The notes under the pieces: model-generated | Seen by the model: the letters and a program-made list of their open reading frames with translations, nothing else | Database searches by the model: none | Told to the model about the DNA's origin: nothing | Program-made: the position numbers and the translations under genes | Assembly (NCBI GenBank): GCA_003151595.1 | Contig: PLXW01000071.1 | Span: forward strand, 1-12,704 | DNA length: 12,704 nucleotides | Source of the DNA: Myxococcales bacterium | Lineage (GTDB): Bacteria > Myxococcota > Polyangia > Polyangiales > Polyangiaceae | Direction: 5' to 3' | Shown here: positions 1 to 7,750 of the stretch, one piece after another | How positions within the stretch are numbered: position 1 is the stretch's first letter | Layout of the letters: every line of letters starts with the position of its first letter

Positions 1-2004
1 CGCCGCCGCTTCGTCTCCCGCGTCGTGAAGCGCCGTGGCCGCCGCGCCCTGAAGCGCCGCGCGGACCCGCGGCGCCGACGTCGCCGCGATCGTGGCGATC
101 GCCTTGGCGCGCGTCACCCGATCTCCGGCGACCGCCGCGTGTGCCCAGGCGAGGCTCGTGGCCAGTCGATGGTCGGGCGCCTCGTCGAGCAGCGCGCGCG
201 TCGCCTCGTTCGCCTCGTTCCACGCGCCTCGCACGCGCGCCTCCGCCGCCAGATGCCTTCGCGCTTCGACGCGCTGCCACGCCTCGGTCGCCGTGGCGAG
301 CTGCTTCTCCGCCATGGAGCGCACCGCCGCGCGATCCCCTCGCCCCCACGTCGCGCGGTACGCCTCGACCAGGATCGCGCGATCCGTCGGCACGTGCGAC
401 GCCAGCTCCGCGAGCACGCGCGCGCGCGTCGCGCCTTCCAGCGGCGCCCCGCGCAACGCCGCCGCGAACGCGCGCAACGCCGCCACGCGATCGTTCCCCT
501 TCGTCTCGCTGACCAGCGCGCGGATCGCGTCCAGCCGTTCGCGCGCACCGGCGCGACGGGTCTCGGCGCGCGCCAGCGACGTGCGGGCCTGCGCGTCGTC
601 GGGATCCATTCGCAGCAATCGCTCCGACGCCCACGCCGCCAGCGCCGGATCGTTCAGATCTTCTTCGGCCACGTGCACCAGCGTGCGCGCGCACGCGATC
701 CGCGCCCCTTGCGCGCGCTCGCCGGTGCGGTCCCCATCGGCCCCCTCGGTCCCGAGCGCGCGCGTCAGCGCATCGACCAGCGGTCCGGGATCGCGTCTTT
801 GCGCCGCGTGTGCGCGGAGCGCGACCAGCGCTTCGGTGCGCGTCGGATCGACCGCCATCGCCGTCGCGAACACATCGACCGCGCGATCGGCCATCGCCAG
901 CGGACCCGCGAACAGTCTCCCCAGCTCTTCGAGGACATGAGCGCGCTCTTGCGCTTTCGCACGTTCGGCGCGCAGCTCGAGTCGCGCCGCCAGCGGTTCG
1001 ATCAGCCCCGCGCGCGCCAGCAGATCGTCCAGCGCGTCGCCGCCCGGTCCGTCGATCTCTGCGTCGAGCCCTTCGTCGATCGCGGCCGCGAGCGCGCGCG
1101 GCAGATCGTCGTTCGCGATCGCCTCGAGTCTCCGTCGCGTCTGGACGCGCGTCGCGCGATCGGGCTGCGACGCCCGCAACGCCGTCGCGTGCGCGCGCGT
1201 CGCTTCGTCCGCCGCGCTCCCCCTCCCGCGCGCGACCAGCGCCGTCGACAGCGCCGACGCCACCGCTTCGATCGCCGGATCGGCGTCGAACGCGCGCCAC
1301 AAGTTCTCCAGCTGCGCGTCGATCGAGCCCGCGCGCTCCCGTCGCTCGGCGGCATCGAGGTACGCCTCTGCAGCGTGATCGGGCGGCACGATCTCCGGCG
1401 CCCACGCCGCGAGCGATCCACGCAGCTCACACGACAGCGCGTCGCCGACGTCCGCCCGCGACGCGCGCACGAACGCATCGCTCGCCGCGCCCGCCTCCGC
1501 GGCTCGCGCGTTCAAGATGCCGATGCGCACCAGAATACTCGCCGCGTGCTCGTCGTCGCGCGACGCGCTCTTCGGCCCCTCAGCGGCCGGCGCCATCACA
1601 TCGGCCGCGCGCGCCGCGTCTCCGAGCCCCTCGAGCCACGTCGCCAGCTCGCGTCGCAGCTCCTCGTCGTCCTTCATGGCCAGCGCGCGCAGCGCCAGCG
1701 TCACCGCTTGCTCGAGGTCTCGCTCGTTCGCCGCCAGCCACCGCGCCAGCTTCGTCGCCGCGACCCGTTCGACCTCTGCGTCGCCCGTTCGTCGCGCCTC
1801 TTCGATCCGCGCGAGCAGCGTCGCTTCCTGCGCGTAGGTCCCCGTCGGTCGATTGGACGTTCGCAGCGCAGCGGCGCTCGGGCGCTCCGGTCGGGTCGAC
1901 ATCTTCGCGTCGATGTCCGGCGGCGGAAGCGTGAAGCGCGCAGATGCGTCCCTTTGGTCCTGAGGGTCGTCAGGCGGCGGCGGGCGCGGATCCGAGGAAG
2001 ACAC
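1..2004 (-). CDS. Large TPR-like helical repeat protein, C-terminus beyond the left edge
   Basis: One reading frame on the minus strand is open without a stop from the GTG at 2004 to base 1, giving at least 668 residues; the rest lies outside the window. The start region is Ser/Pro-rich (begins MSSSDPRPPPPDD), followed by Ala/Arg/Glu/Asp-rich sequence that reads as stacked helical hairpins. Several units end in a D-P turn (AFDADP, MAVDPTRTEAL, LRMDPDDAQA), as in tetratricopeptide or related solenoids. Such repeats usually serve as protein-binding scaffolds; no catalytic motif or membrane segment is visible. GTG 2004 is the only ATG or GTG start in this frame between the upstream stop at 2119-2121 and ATG 1902. 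ATG 1902 is the alternative, and neither has a convincing Shine-Dalgarno. It lies 106 bases downstream of sppA in the same direction, so co-transcription is plausible. The partner is unknown. Confidence 0.8.
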   Translation of the reverse strand, partial: MSSSDPRPPPPDDPQDQRDASARFTLPPPDIDAKMSTRPERPSAAALRTSNRPTGTYAQEATLLARIEEARRTGDAEVERVAATKLARWLAANERDLEQAVTLALRALAMKDDEELRRELATWLEGLGDAARAADVMAPAAEGPKSASRDDEHAASILVRIGILNARAAEAGAASDAFVRASRADVGDALSCELRGSLAAWAPEIVPPDHAAEAYLDAAERRERAGSIDAQLENLWRAFDADPAIEAVASALSTALVARGRGSAADEATRAHATALRASQPDRATRVQTRRRLEAIANDDLPRALAAAIDEGLDAEIDGPGGDALDDLLARAGLIEPLAARLELRAERAKAQERAHVLEELGRLFAGPLAMADRAVDVFATAMAVDPTRTEALVALRAHAAQRRDPGPLVDALTRALGTEGADGDRTGERAQGARIACARTLVHVAEEDLNDPALAAWASERLLRMDPDDAQARTSLARAETRRAGARERLDAIRALVSETKGNDRVAALRAFAAALRGAPLEGATRARVLAELASHVPTDRAILVEAYRATWGRGDRAAVRSMAEKQLATATEAWQRVEARRHLAAEARVRGAWNEANEATRALLDEAPDHRLATSLAWAHAAVAGDRVTRAKAIATIAATSAPRVRAALQGAAATALHDAGDEAAA

Positions 2005-2083
2005 GCGATTGCCGAGGATATGCGAAAGCGGCCGTTCGCAGTCACTTACCGGCGCGGCGCCACTTATCGAACGGCCTTTTGGT

Positions 2084-2105
2084 GTTTTGGGTCCCGGCCC
2101 AAAAC
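2084..2105 (-). other. Inverted repeat between sppA and the TPR gene
   Basis: Arms GTTTTGGG (2084-2091) and CCCAAAAC (2098-2105) are perfect complements around a 6-base loop. The hairpin starts 5 bases after the sppA stop codon. On the leftward transcript no U-run follows it, so it is not a standard intrinsic terminator. The promoter-proximal arm can alternatively pair with GGCCTTTTGG at 2073-2082 (9 pairs, one bulged G), which excludes the first hairpin. It could be a 3'-end stabiliser, a partial terminator or an attenuator-like switch setting expression of the TPR gene. The function is inferred. Confidence 0.5.
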
Positions 2106-2110
2106 GGCAC

Positions 2111-3952
2111 TCACCGCACTACGATCGCATACGGCAAGGCGGCCAATGTCCGCTCTCCTTGTTCGAGCGCGGCGAGGCTGGCCACGAACGGCGCCAGGTC
2201 GGGCGCCACGCGCGACACCAGTCCACCCACATCCGGCCCGCTCGACTGCGCGCCCGCGTGCGATTGCTCGTCGTCCCCGCCCGACGCGGTGTCGAGGGCC
2301 TCGAGCAGACCCGACTTCGACGACAGCACGCTCACCATCGCGTCGGCCGGCAAGCTCGCCAGCGATCGCGCCTTCGCGATCGCGTCGCGGAGGCCGCCGA
2401 GCTCATCGACCAGGCCGTGCTCCTTGGCCTGCGCGCCGCTGAAGATCCGCCCTTCGGCGAACGGCGCGATCTTGTCGGGCGTCGTCGCGCGCCCTTCCGC
2501 TACCCGAGCGAGGAACAGCTCGTACACGCCGGTCATCGACTCGAGCACGCGCGCCTTGGTCGCGTCGTCCCAGTCGGTGAGCGGAGACTCGTACGCCGCG
2601 CGCGCGCCTGCGCCGGGCGCGTCCTTGGCCGCGAACGTCTCGGCGTGGACGCCGATCTTCTCCAGCGCGTTGCCGAACGCGATCTTCCCGCCGACGACGC
2701 CGATCGACCCCACGATGCTCGTCGGCTCCGCGAAGATCACGTTCGCCGCCGACGAGATGTAGTACCCGCCGCTCGCCGCGAGATCGCCCATCGACACGAC
2801 GACCGGCTTCTTCGCGTGGACGCGCCGCACCTCGTGCCAGATCAGATCGCTGGCGAGAGCGCTCCCGCCGGGCGAGTCGATCCGGATCACCACGGCCTTG
2901 ATTGCGTCGTCCTTCTCGCACCGCGCGAGCTGCCGCGACATCTCGCGCTCGGTGATGCCGCTCTGCCCGCCGAGGAGGCTCCCGCCGCCGCTCATGGCGA
3001 TGCTGCCGGTGGCGCGAATGAGCGCGATGGGTGCGCCGCCGCCATGCGAGCCGGCGAGCACGCGAATGATGTCTCCGAGGTCGTCGTCCTTCTCTGCGGT
3101 GCCGCTCCCGAAGCGGGTCTCGTCGCGCACGGCGCCCGTCGTCTTCTTCAGCGCGTCGAGCGCGTCGTCCGAGTATGCGACCTCGTCGATCAGCCCTCGC
3201 GTCTTCGCCGCGTTCGGCGAGTACGGACCATCCTCCGCGGCGTTGGCCGCGTCGCCCGCGCCTTCTTGCGTGCGCCCCTTCTTGACGCCGTCGATCCACG
3301 ATCCGCGAATGTCGGTGAGCGCTCCGGTGAGCGACGCGCGTGCTTCGTCGCTCGGTCCGTCGCGCGTGAACGGCTCTTCGGCGCCCTTGAATTTACCGAC
3401 CTGGAGGAAGTCGACCGTGATGTGCAGCTCCTCGGTGAGGAGCTTGTGGAAGTAGACGACCTGCGCCGCGATCCCGATCGCTTCGACGCCGCCCGCGGGC
3501 GACACGTAGATCTTGGAGCAGCCGCGCGCGGCGGCATAGAGCGTCGCGTTGCCGAAGCCGTCGGCGTGGCAGTAGACGGGCTTGGTCTCGCGGACGTGCG
3601 CCAGCAGGTCGCCGACTTCTTCGGCGCGCGCGATGCCGATACGCGCGTCTCCGAAGCGGACGAAGACCCCCTTGATGTCCTTGTCCTTGTCGTCGCCGAT
3701 CTCCTTCACGGCGTGAAGGAAGCGATCGAAGCTCGCGCGGTGCACGGCCACGCCGAGGAATCCGGCGGCCTCGATCTCCGGCACGCCTCCCGAGAGATCG
3801 ATCACCGCGACCTCGGGCCCGCTCCGCGGCACGCTCGGCGTCGCGGTCACCGCTCCGTTCGATTTCGGTCGCGCGTTGCACGCGGCTCCGCCGAGCGCGA
3901 GCCCCGCGCCCAGCGCGACGATCGTCGCGCGCTTCACGCCGGCGCGAGTCAC
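2111..3952 (-). CDS. sppA: Signal peptide peptidase SppA, long two-domain form (S49 family)
   Basis: This is a membrane-associated serine protease of the S49 family, which cleaves leftover signal peptides and some membrane proteins. Its 613 residues match the long (67K) bacterial SppA with two tandem S49 domains. The N-terminal domain carries the probable general-base lysine K189 in FKGAEEPFTRDG, a close match to the E. coli SppA lysine motif. The C-terminal domain carries the probable nucleophile S394 in DLAASGGYYIS, preceded by RIDSPGGSA. Both halves of the Ser-Lys dyad are therefore present. The N-terminus has a basic start and a hydrophobic segment ending at C25 (LALGGAAC), which suggests a secreted or lipid-anchored form; the lipobox is imperfect (Gly at -3). 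The start is GTG at 3952, sharing bases with the TGA of the upstream zinc-ribbon/TPR gene (GTGA), so translation is probably coupled. Confidence 0.93.
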   Translation of the reverse strand: MTRAGVKRATIVALGAGLALGGAACNARPKSNGAVTATPSVPRSGPEVAVIDLSGGVPEIEAAGFLGVAVHRASFDRFLHAVKEIGDDKDKDIKGVFVRFGDARIGIARAEEVGDLLAHVRETKPVYCHADGFGNATLYAAARGCSKIYVSPAGGVEAIGIAAQVVYFHKLLTEELHITVDFLQVGKFKGAEEPFTRDGPSDEARASLTGALTDIRGSWIDGVKKGRTQEGAGDAANAAEDGPYSPNAAKTRGLIDEVAYSDDALDALKKTTGAVRDETRFGSGTAEKDDDLGDIIRVLAGSHGGGAPIALIRATGSIAMSGGGSLLGGQSGITEREMSRQLARCEKDDAIKAVVIRIDSPGGSALASDLIWHEVRRVHAKKPVVVSMGDLAASGGYYISSAANVIFAEPTSIVGSIGVVGGKIAFGNALEKIGVHAETFAAKDAPGAGARAAYESPLTDWDDATKARVLESMTGVYELFLARVAEGRATTPDKIAPFAEGRIFSGAQAKEHGLVDELGGLRDAIAKARSLASLPADAMVSVLSSKSGLLEALDTASGGDDEQSHAGAQSSGPDVGGLVSRVAPDLAPFVASLAALEQGERTLAALPYAIVVR

Positions 3953-6342
3953 GGTGATCCCGTGGGATCGCTCGACGCTGCGCTCGGAGGCGCGGACGTG
4001 TCGGTCGGTGCGGCGCGCGGCGTGGCGATGCCGCCCGAAGAGTCATTCGCGCGTTGCTTCACACGCCCAGGGTACGTCCCTTCGGGGAAGCGATCGGTGA
4101 TGTCGTGGTACGTCTTCTGCGCTTCGTCGCGATCGCCCGACTCCCACTCGACGTCCGCCAGCCCGACGAGCGCCGGCATGTAGACGGGGTTCACCGCCAG
4201 CGCGCGGTGGTAGTACGCCGCCGCGCTGGGAAGGTTGTGCGCGCCGTGGTCGCAGTCACCGAGCCCGGCGAGCGCCTCCGAGTCGGATCCGTTCTGCGCG
4301 AGCGCCGACGAGTAGAGCGCCCGCGCGCGATCCCAGTCGTGCGCTTCCTTCGCCGCCTCGGCTTGCTGCAAGAGGACGCGCGGATCGTTCGGGTTGCCTC
4401 CCCCGCCACCCGCTCGCGCCGTCGATGCGTGCGGGAGCGCGCTCACGTCGACCGTCGCCGTCGCGGCCCCCATCCCCGCCATTCCTTGCGCCGCGGTCGA
4501 AGCGCTCGCCGCTTTCGCTCCGCCGTCTTTCACGTTCGTCGCGTCGGGCCCCCTGGCGATGAACGCGCGCAACGCGCCGGCCAGCGGCGACGGACGCGCG
4601 AGCCCCGTCAGCTTCTCGAGCTCGGTCTTCGCGCCCGCCGCGTCGCCCGATTGCGCCAGCGCGTACACGAGCGCCGCCCTCGCCCGCCCCGCGTCCCCTT
4701 CACCCGACGCCGCGATTCGTAGGCGTTCGATCACCATCGGCCACAGCGGCTGGGACTCGCCGAGATCGAGCGCCGCCAGCACGTAGGCCGTCTCCGGCTG
4801 CGAGCCGTTCTGCGCGACCTTCGACACGAGCGCGCGCGCGCCGGTCGTGTCGCCCGACAACCGTAGCGCGTCGATCTTCGCCAGCGTCGCCGTCTGCAGA
4901 TCGGGCGCCGTGGTGGTCGCCTGGTCGGCGGCCTTCTTCGCGCGCGTCGCGAGATCGTCGAGCTGCGATTTGATCGCCTTCAAGTCGTCGACCGCGTCGC
5001 TCGGCAGGATCTTCGTGCGCAGCCAAGGCACGTCGGCGCGCACGTTCGCGAGGCGCGCCGCGTCGACGAGCACGTGCGGATCGCGCTCGGCGAGCGCGCT
5101 CGCTTTCGCGAAGTCTTCGCTCGCCGAGTCGAGGTCGCCCGACGCCATCGCCTTCTCGCCGTCGCTCAGCAGCTGTTGCGCGCGCGGGTCCAGCGCCGTG
5201 GCGCTCGCCGCGGTCTGCGCCGATTGCGCCGCGAGGTACGGCTTCGCCACCGCGAACCCGATCACCCCCGCGCCCGCGAGCAACACGAGCGCGACGATCC
5301 ATCCCCCCATTCGCCGCGGCGCGCCCGGGATCTCGCTCGACTCGTCGATCGATCCCAGCGACTCGCGGTAGGTCGACGCGCCGACCCTCACCGGCACCGT
5401 GGGCGGCGGCAGAGGCGTCTCGGCGAACGGTTGAATCGTCGGCGGCGGCGGCCGAGTGCTCATCGTCGACGGCGGCGCGCTGATCACGGTCTTCGGCGCG
5501 GGCGTCGACCCGTGCGGCCCCTTCGACGCGCGCAGCGGCAACGGCGGCGGCTCGCTCGAGTGCACGTGCATCGGCATCGGCGGCGTGTGCTCGGTGACGC
5601 CGGTGTGCGAAGGCGTGAGCGGCATCGCCATCGGCGCCGCGACTCCGACCAGGTTGCCCGCCGAGATCACCGGCGCGACCGAAACCGCGGCCCCTTGCGG
5701 GGCGAACCCGGCGCCGCTGTCTTCCGTGACCTCGAGCGGCCGAGGCTTGGTGCTCGGCGGAGGGACGGCTGCGTCGGTCGACGGCGGGCGAATCGTGTCG
5801 ACGCGCGGGCGCATCTGCTCGTTCGAGAGATGAGCCAGCGGCGGCGGCGTCGGCGTCGGAATCGCGCGCAGCGCCGGCGCGGCTCTCCCCGCCATCGGCG
5901 GCGGCGGTCGCGACGACACCATCTTCGGCATCGACCCGGGCGAGCCCGAGTTGCCGATCATCGTCTTCTTGGCCTGCGTCCCCTCCGGAGCCGGTCGCGA
6001 TCCGGAGTTGGACCCGGCGGCCGCTTCCTCGAAGAACGACTCCAGCTCCGAGATCGCCCCCAACGCACGCGCCGGCCCCTCGCCGCGCATGAGCGAATCG
6101 GCGCGCCCCACCTTCTTTGCGAGGATCGCCTTCTGGAGCTCGCGCAGCGACGTGAACACCACCTCACGCCCCTCGGTCGTGCGGACGAGCCAGCGATCGG
6201 GCGTCGCATCAGGCTGCTCGGAAGGGCGGCGAATCTTGAACTGAAAGCCGCAGCCGGTGCACTTGACTGTCGTGCCTCGGCCGCTGACGAGCGCGTCGTC
6301 GAACTCGTACTCCGCTTTACAGCGCTCGCACTGGACGTCCAT
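3949..6342 (-). CDS. Zinc-ribbon, single-pass membrane, TPR-repeat protein
   Basis: The 797-residue protein has four parts. Residues 1-36 form an MJ0042-like zinc ribbon with two CxxC pairs (C5/C8 and C28/C31). Residues about 50-106 are a small domain starting DRWLVRTTEGREVVFTS, resembling the GYF_2-like modules of myxobacterial proteins (similarity by eye only). Residues about 110-345 are Pro/Ser/Ala-rich and probably disordered, with short KKTMIG and KTVI motifs. One transmembrane helix lies at about 347-370, followed by helical sequence and about three clear TPRs at 655-765, then a Pro/Ser tail. The predicted topology puts the zinc ribbon in the cytoplasm and the TPRs in the periplasm. It is the first gene of the leftward group and overlaps sppA by GTGA, which suggests a joint role, perhaps as scaffold or sensor for the protease. 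No enzymatic motif is visible. The start is ATG 6342, with only a weak ribosome-binding site. Confidence 0.88.
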   Translation of the reverse strand: MDVQCERCKAEYEFDDALVSGRGTTVKCTGCGFQFKIRRPSEQPDATPDRWLVRTTEGREVVFTSLRELQKAILAKKVGRADSLMRGEGPARALGAISELESFFEEAAAGSNSGSRPAPEGTQAKKTMIGNSGSPGSMPKMVSSRPPPPMAGRAAPALRAIPTPTPPPLAHLSNEQMRPRVDTIRPPSTDAAVPPPSTKPRPLEVTEDSGAGFAPQGAAVSVAPVISAGNLVGVAAPMAMPLTPSHTGVTEHTPPMPMHVHSSEPPPLPLRASKGPHGSTPAPKTVISAPPSTMSTRPPPPTIQPFAETPLPPPTVPVRVGASTYRESLGSIDESSEIPGAPRRMGGWIVALVLLAGAGVIGFAVAKPYLAAQSAQTAASATALDPRAQQLLSDGEKAMASGDLDSASEDFAKASALAERDPHVLVDAARLANVRADVPWLRTKILPSDAVDDLKAIKSQLDDLATRAKKAADQATTTAPDLQTATLAKIDALRLSGDTTGARALVSKVAQNGSQPETAYVLAALDLGESQPLWPMVIERLRIAASGEGDAGRARAALVYALAQSGDAAGAKTELEKLTGLARPSPLAGALRAFIARGPDATNVKDGGAKAASASTAAQGMAGMGAATATVDVSALPHASTARAGGGGGNPNDPRVLLQQAEAAKEAHDWDRARALYSSALAQNGSDSEALAGLGDCDHGAHNLPSAAAYYHRALAVNPVYMPALVGLADVEWESGDRDEAQKTYHDITDRFPEGTYPGRVKQRANDSSGGIATPRAAPTDTSAPPSAASSDPTGSP

Positions 6343-6384
6343 CGCGCATTGGCGCTCGCACGATTCAGCGCGGCGCGGAGACGG

Positions 6385-6414
6385 ACGCTACCACGCGCGA
6401 TCCTACGATGTAAA
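6385..6414 (-). promoter_or_regulatory. Possible promoter for the zinc-ribbon/TPR-sppA group
   Basis: Read leftward, TTTACA (6414-6409, 5 of 6 to TTGACA) is followed after 18 bases by TAGCGT (6390-6385, 3 of 6 to TATAAT). The -10-like box ends 42 bases before the ATG at 6342. It lies in the only AT-richer patch of this divergent region. This is a by-eye match with a weak -10. Confidence 0.3.
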
Positions 6415-6443
6415 ACGCACGTCCAGGCCGGACGCCGCTATCT

Positions 6444-6462
6444 GCCATGGCGCGGCCATGGC
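6444..6462. repeat. Inverted repeat with paired CCATGG cores in the divergent region
   Basis: GCCATGG at 6444-6450 and CCATGGC at 6456-6462 are inverted copies around CGCGG. It lies between the possible promoter of the leftward group and the start of the rightward lipoprotein gene. The size and symmetry suit a dimeric regulator site, but nothing identifies a binding protein. A second inverted repeat (GCCCCG at 6532-6537, CGGGGC at 6555-6560) lies nearer the lipoprotein start. The rest of 6343-6588 shows nothing I can name. Confidence 0.3.
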
Positions 6463-6571
6463 ACCGACTCCACATGCCCCGTGAACGAATGGCCACGGCG
6501 CGGCGAGCCCCCCACGAATTCCCGACGAATCGCCCCGAAGTGGCCCGCTCGCTACGGGGCACGTGGGTTGC

Positions 6572-6577
6572 TACATT
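6572..6577 (+). promoter_or_regulatory. -10-like element close to the Cys-rich lipoprotein start
   Basis: TACATT, inside GCTACATT, ends 11 bases before ATG 6589. Transcription from it would give a leader of only about 5 bases. No good -35 is visible and there is no Shine-Dalgarno beyond GAG. The same GCTA-type motif precedes three other starts in this window. Confidence 0.35.
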
Positions 6578-6588
6578 CCCGCTTCGAG

Positions 6589-7731
6589 ATGAAACAAACG
6601 CAGAGACTTGGGGCCTTGGCGCTGTTTGGCGCTCTCGTGGCAGTGCTCGGCGGCTGTCCCATCTACTCGGACAGCCCCGGCGACTACCGCGTGTGCGACG
6701 GAAACCAGTGCTACGACTGCCCGGAGAACGCCTACTCGTCGGCGTGCGTCCCCTGGCAATGCGACTCCGACTTCGCCTGCCCCGGCGGCTACGTCTGCGG
6801 CCAGAACGGCACGTGCGTGACGGGCTCAGGGTTCGACGGCGGCGTGTACGACGCCAACCCCTCCTGCGTCCCCGGTGATTGCTCCGGCGGCTACACCTGC
6901 GGCGCCGACAACCTGTGCGACTACGGCGACTGCACCACGACCGGTTGCCCTACCGGCTACGACTGCGTGCTCGAGAACGGCGCGGCCGTATGCGCGCAAG
7001 AGCTGACGACGATCGACGCCGGTCCTCCTCTCGGTGACGACGGCGGCTCGGTGCCCGATGGTTCTCCCCTGGACGCTGGTGTCGTCGCCTGTCAGACGGA
7101 CAGCGACTGCGCGATCGACGGTGGCGTTGACGGGGGCGTCGGCGCGCGTTGCCTCGACGGCGTGTGCGTCGCGCCGGTGGACCAGTGCTACGACGGCACG
7201 CAGTGCCCCGCGGGCGACAAGTGCGTGGCCGGCGCGTGCACGCCGACGTGCAGTCAGACGCAGGCCTGCCCCACGGGCTACTCGTGCGACGCGAACGGCG
7301 TCTGTTCGGGCGATCCGACGCCGTGTGAGTCGAACCCCGGCGTGTGCACCGGCGGGACCGTCTGCTCGCAGAACCACTGCGTCCCGCCGTGCGGCACCGG
7401 CCCGAGCGCATGCCCGACGAACGAGCAGTGCGTTCAAGGGGGCTGCGTTCCGAACCAGCAGCCGCAGTTCACGTGCACGACCGAAGGCGTTCAGGATGCG
7501 TGCGCGTCCGGGAGCCTCTGCCTCCACCACAGCTGCTACATCGGGTGCAGCATCGACGCGGCGAACGCCTGCCAGAGCGCCGACCAGTTCAATCAGTGCA
7601 AGCCGGTCACGACGTCGAGCGGCACGTACGACGTCTGCGGATCGAGCACGAACCTGGGCTCGCAATGCAACCCGACTCAGGGCGTCTCGTGCCCCAGCGC
7701 CGGCGTCTGCATCGACGGCTACTGCCACTGA
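6589..7731 (+). CDS. Cysteine-rich repeat lipoprotein
   Basis: The 380-residue protein starts with a lipoprotein signal peptide ending in the lipobox L20-G21-G22-C23, so it is predicted to be lipid-anchored at C23. From C58 on it is an array of about eleven units of the form C-x(4-8)-C-x5-C-x(4-8)-C. The second cysteine is often followed by P-x-G or x-G-G, as in CPGGYVC, CPTGYDC and CPTGYSC. Units lie at roughly C58-C76, C93-C110, C115-C135, C168-C193, C200-C217, C221-C239, C246-C264, C268-C286, C296-C316, C320-C350 and C360-C379. The C168 unit carries an Asp/Gly insert, and an Asp/Gly/Pro linker spans about 136-167. The cysteines suggest disulfide-bonded mini-domains outside the cytoplasm, perhaps for surface binding or structure. 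No enzyme motif is seen. ATG 6589 is chosen because it begins the signal peptide; the frame stays open upstream, but that sequence is antisense to the zinc-ribbon gene. Confidence 0.88.
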   Translation: MKQTQRLGALALFGALVAVLGGCPIYSDSPGDYRVCDGNQCYDCPENAYSSACVPWQCDSDFACPGGYVCGQNGTCVTGSGFDGGVYDANPSCVPGDCSGGYTCGADNLCDYGDCTTTGCPTGYDCVLENGAAVCAQELTTIDAGPPLGDDGGSVPDGSPLDAGVVACQTDSDCAIDGGVDGGVGARCLDGVCVAPVDQCYDGTQCPAGDKCVAGACTPTCSQTQACPTGYSCDANGVCSGDPTPCESNPGVCTGGTVCSQNHCVPPCGTGPSACPTNEQCVQGGCVPNQQPQFTCTTEGVQDACASGSLCLHHSCYIGCSIDAANACQSADQFNQCKPVTTSSGTYDVCGSSTNLGSQCNPTQGVSCPSAGVCIDGYCH

Positions 7732-7750
7732 GCGGGGCGCGCCTTCCGGA

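Noticed and set aside
2084..2105. Rho-independent terminator
   Set aside because: The stem is good, but no U-run follows on either strand, so I list it as an inverted repeat of unknown role.
25..2442. Plus-strand open frame of about 805 codons
   Set aside because: It is antisense, codon for codon, to the TPR-like gene and runs into the sppA region. Its translation is almost only Arg/Pro/Ala with no domain, which is typical of a GC-rich shadow frame.
2009..4183. Plus-strand open frame of about 724 codons opposite sppA
   Set aside because: The opposite strand encodes a full SppA with both catalytic motifs; this translation is Arg-rich and has no recognisable motif.
6365..6562. Small minus-strand open frame in the divergent region
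   Set aside because: It covers the promoter-like elements, has no ribosome-binding site and encodes an Arg/Ser-rich product without features.
5074..6588. Upstream extension of the cysteine-rich lipoprotein frame
   Set aside because: The frame is open, but the sequence is antisense to the zinc-ribbon gene and Arg-rich. A lipoprotein signal peptide begins exactly at ATG 6589.
7732..7750. Bidirectional terminator between the convergent lipoprotein genes
   Set aside because: Only 19 bases with a GGCGCGCC palindrome; no stem with a T-run. The 11410-11428 gap before pilT is likewise empty.
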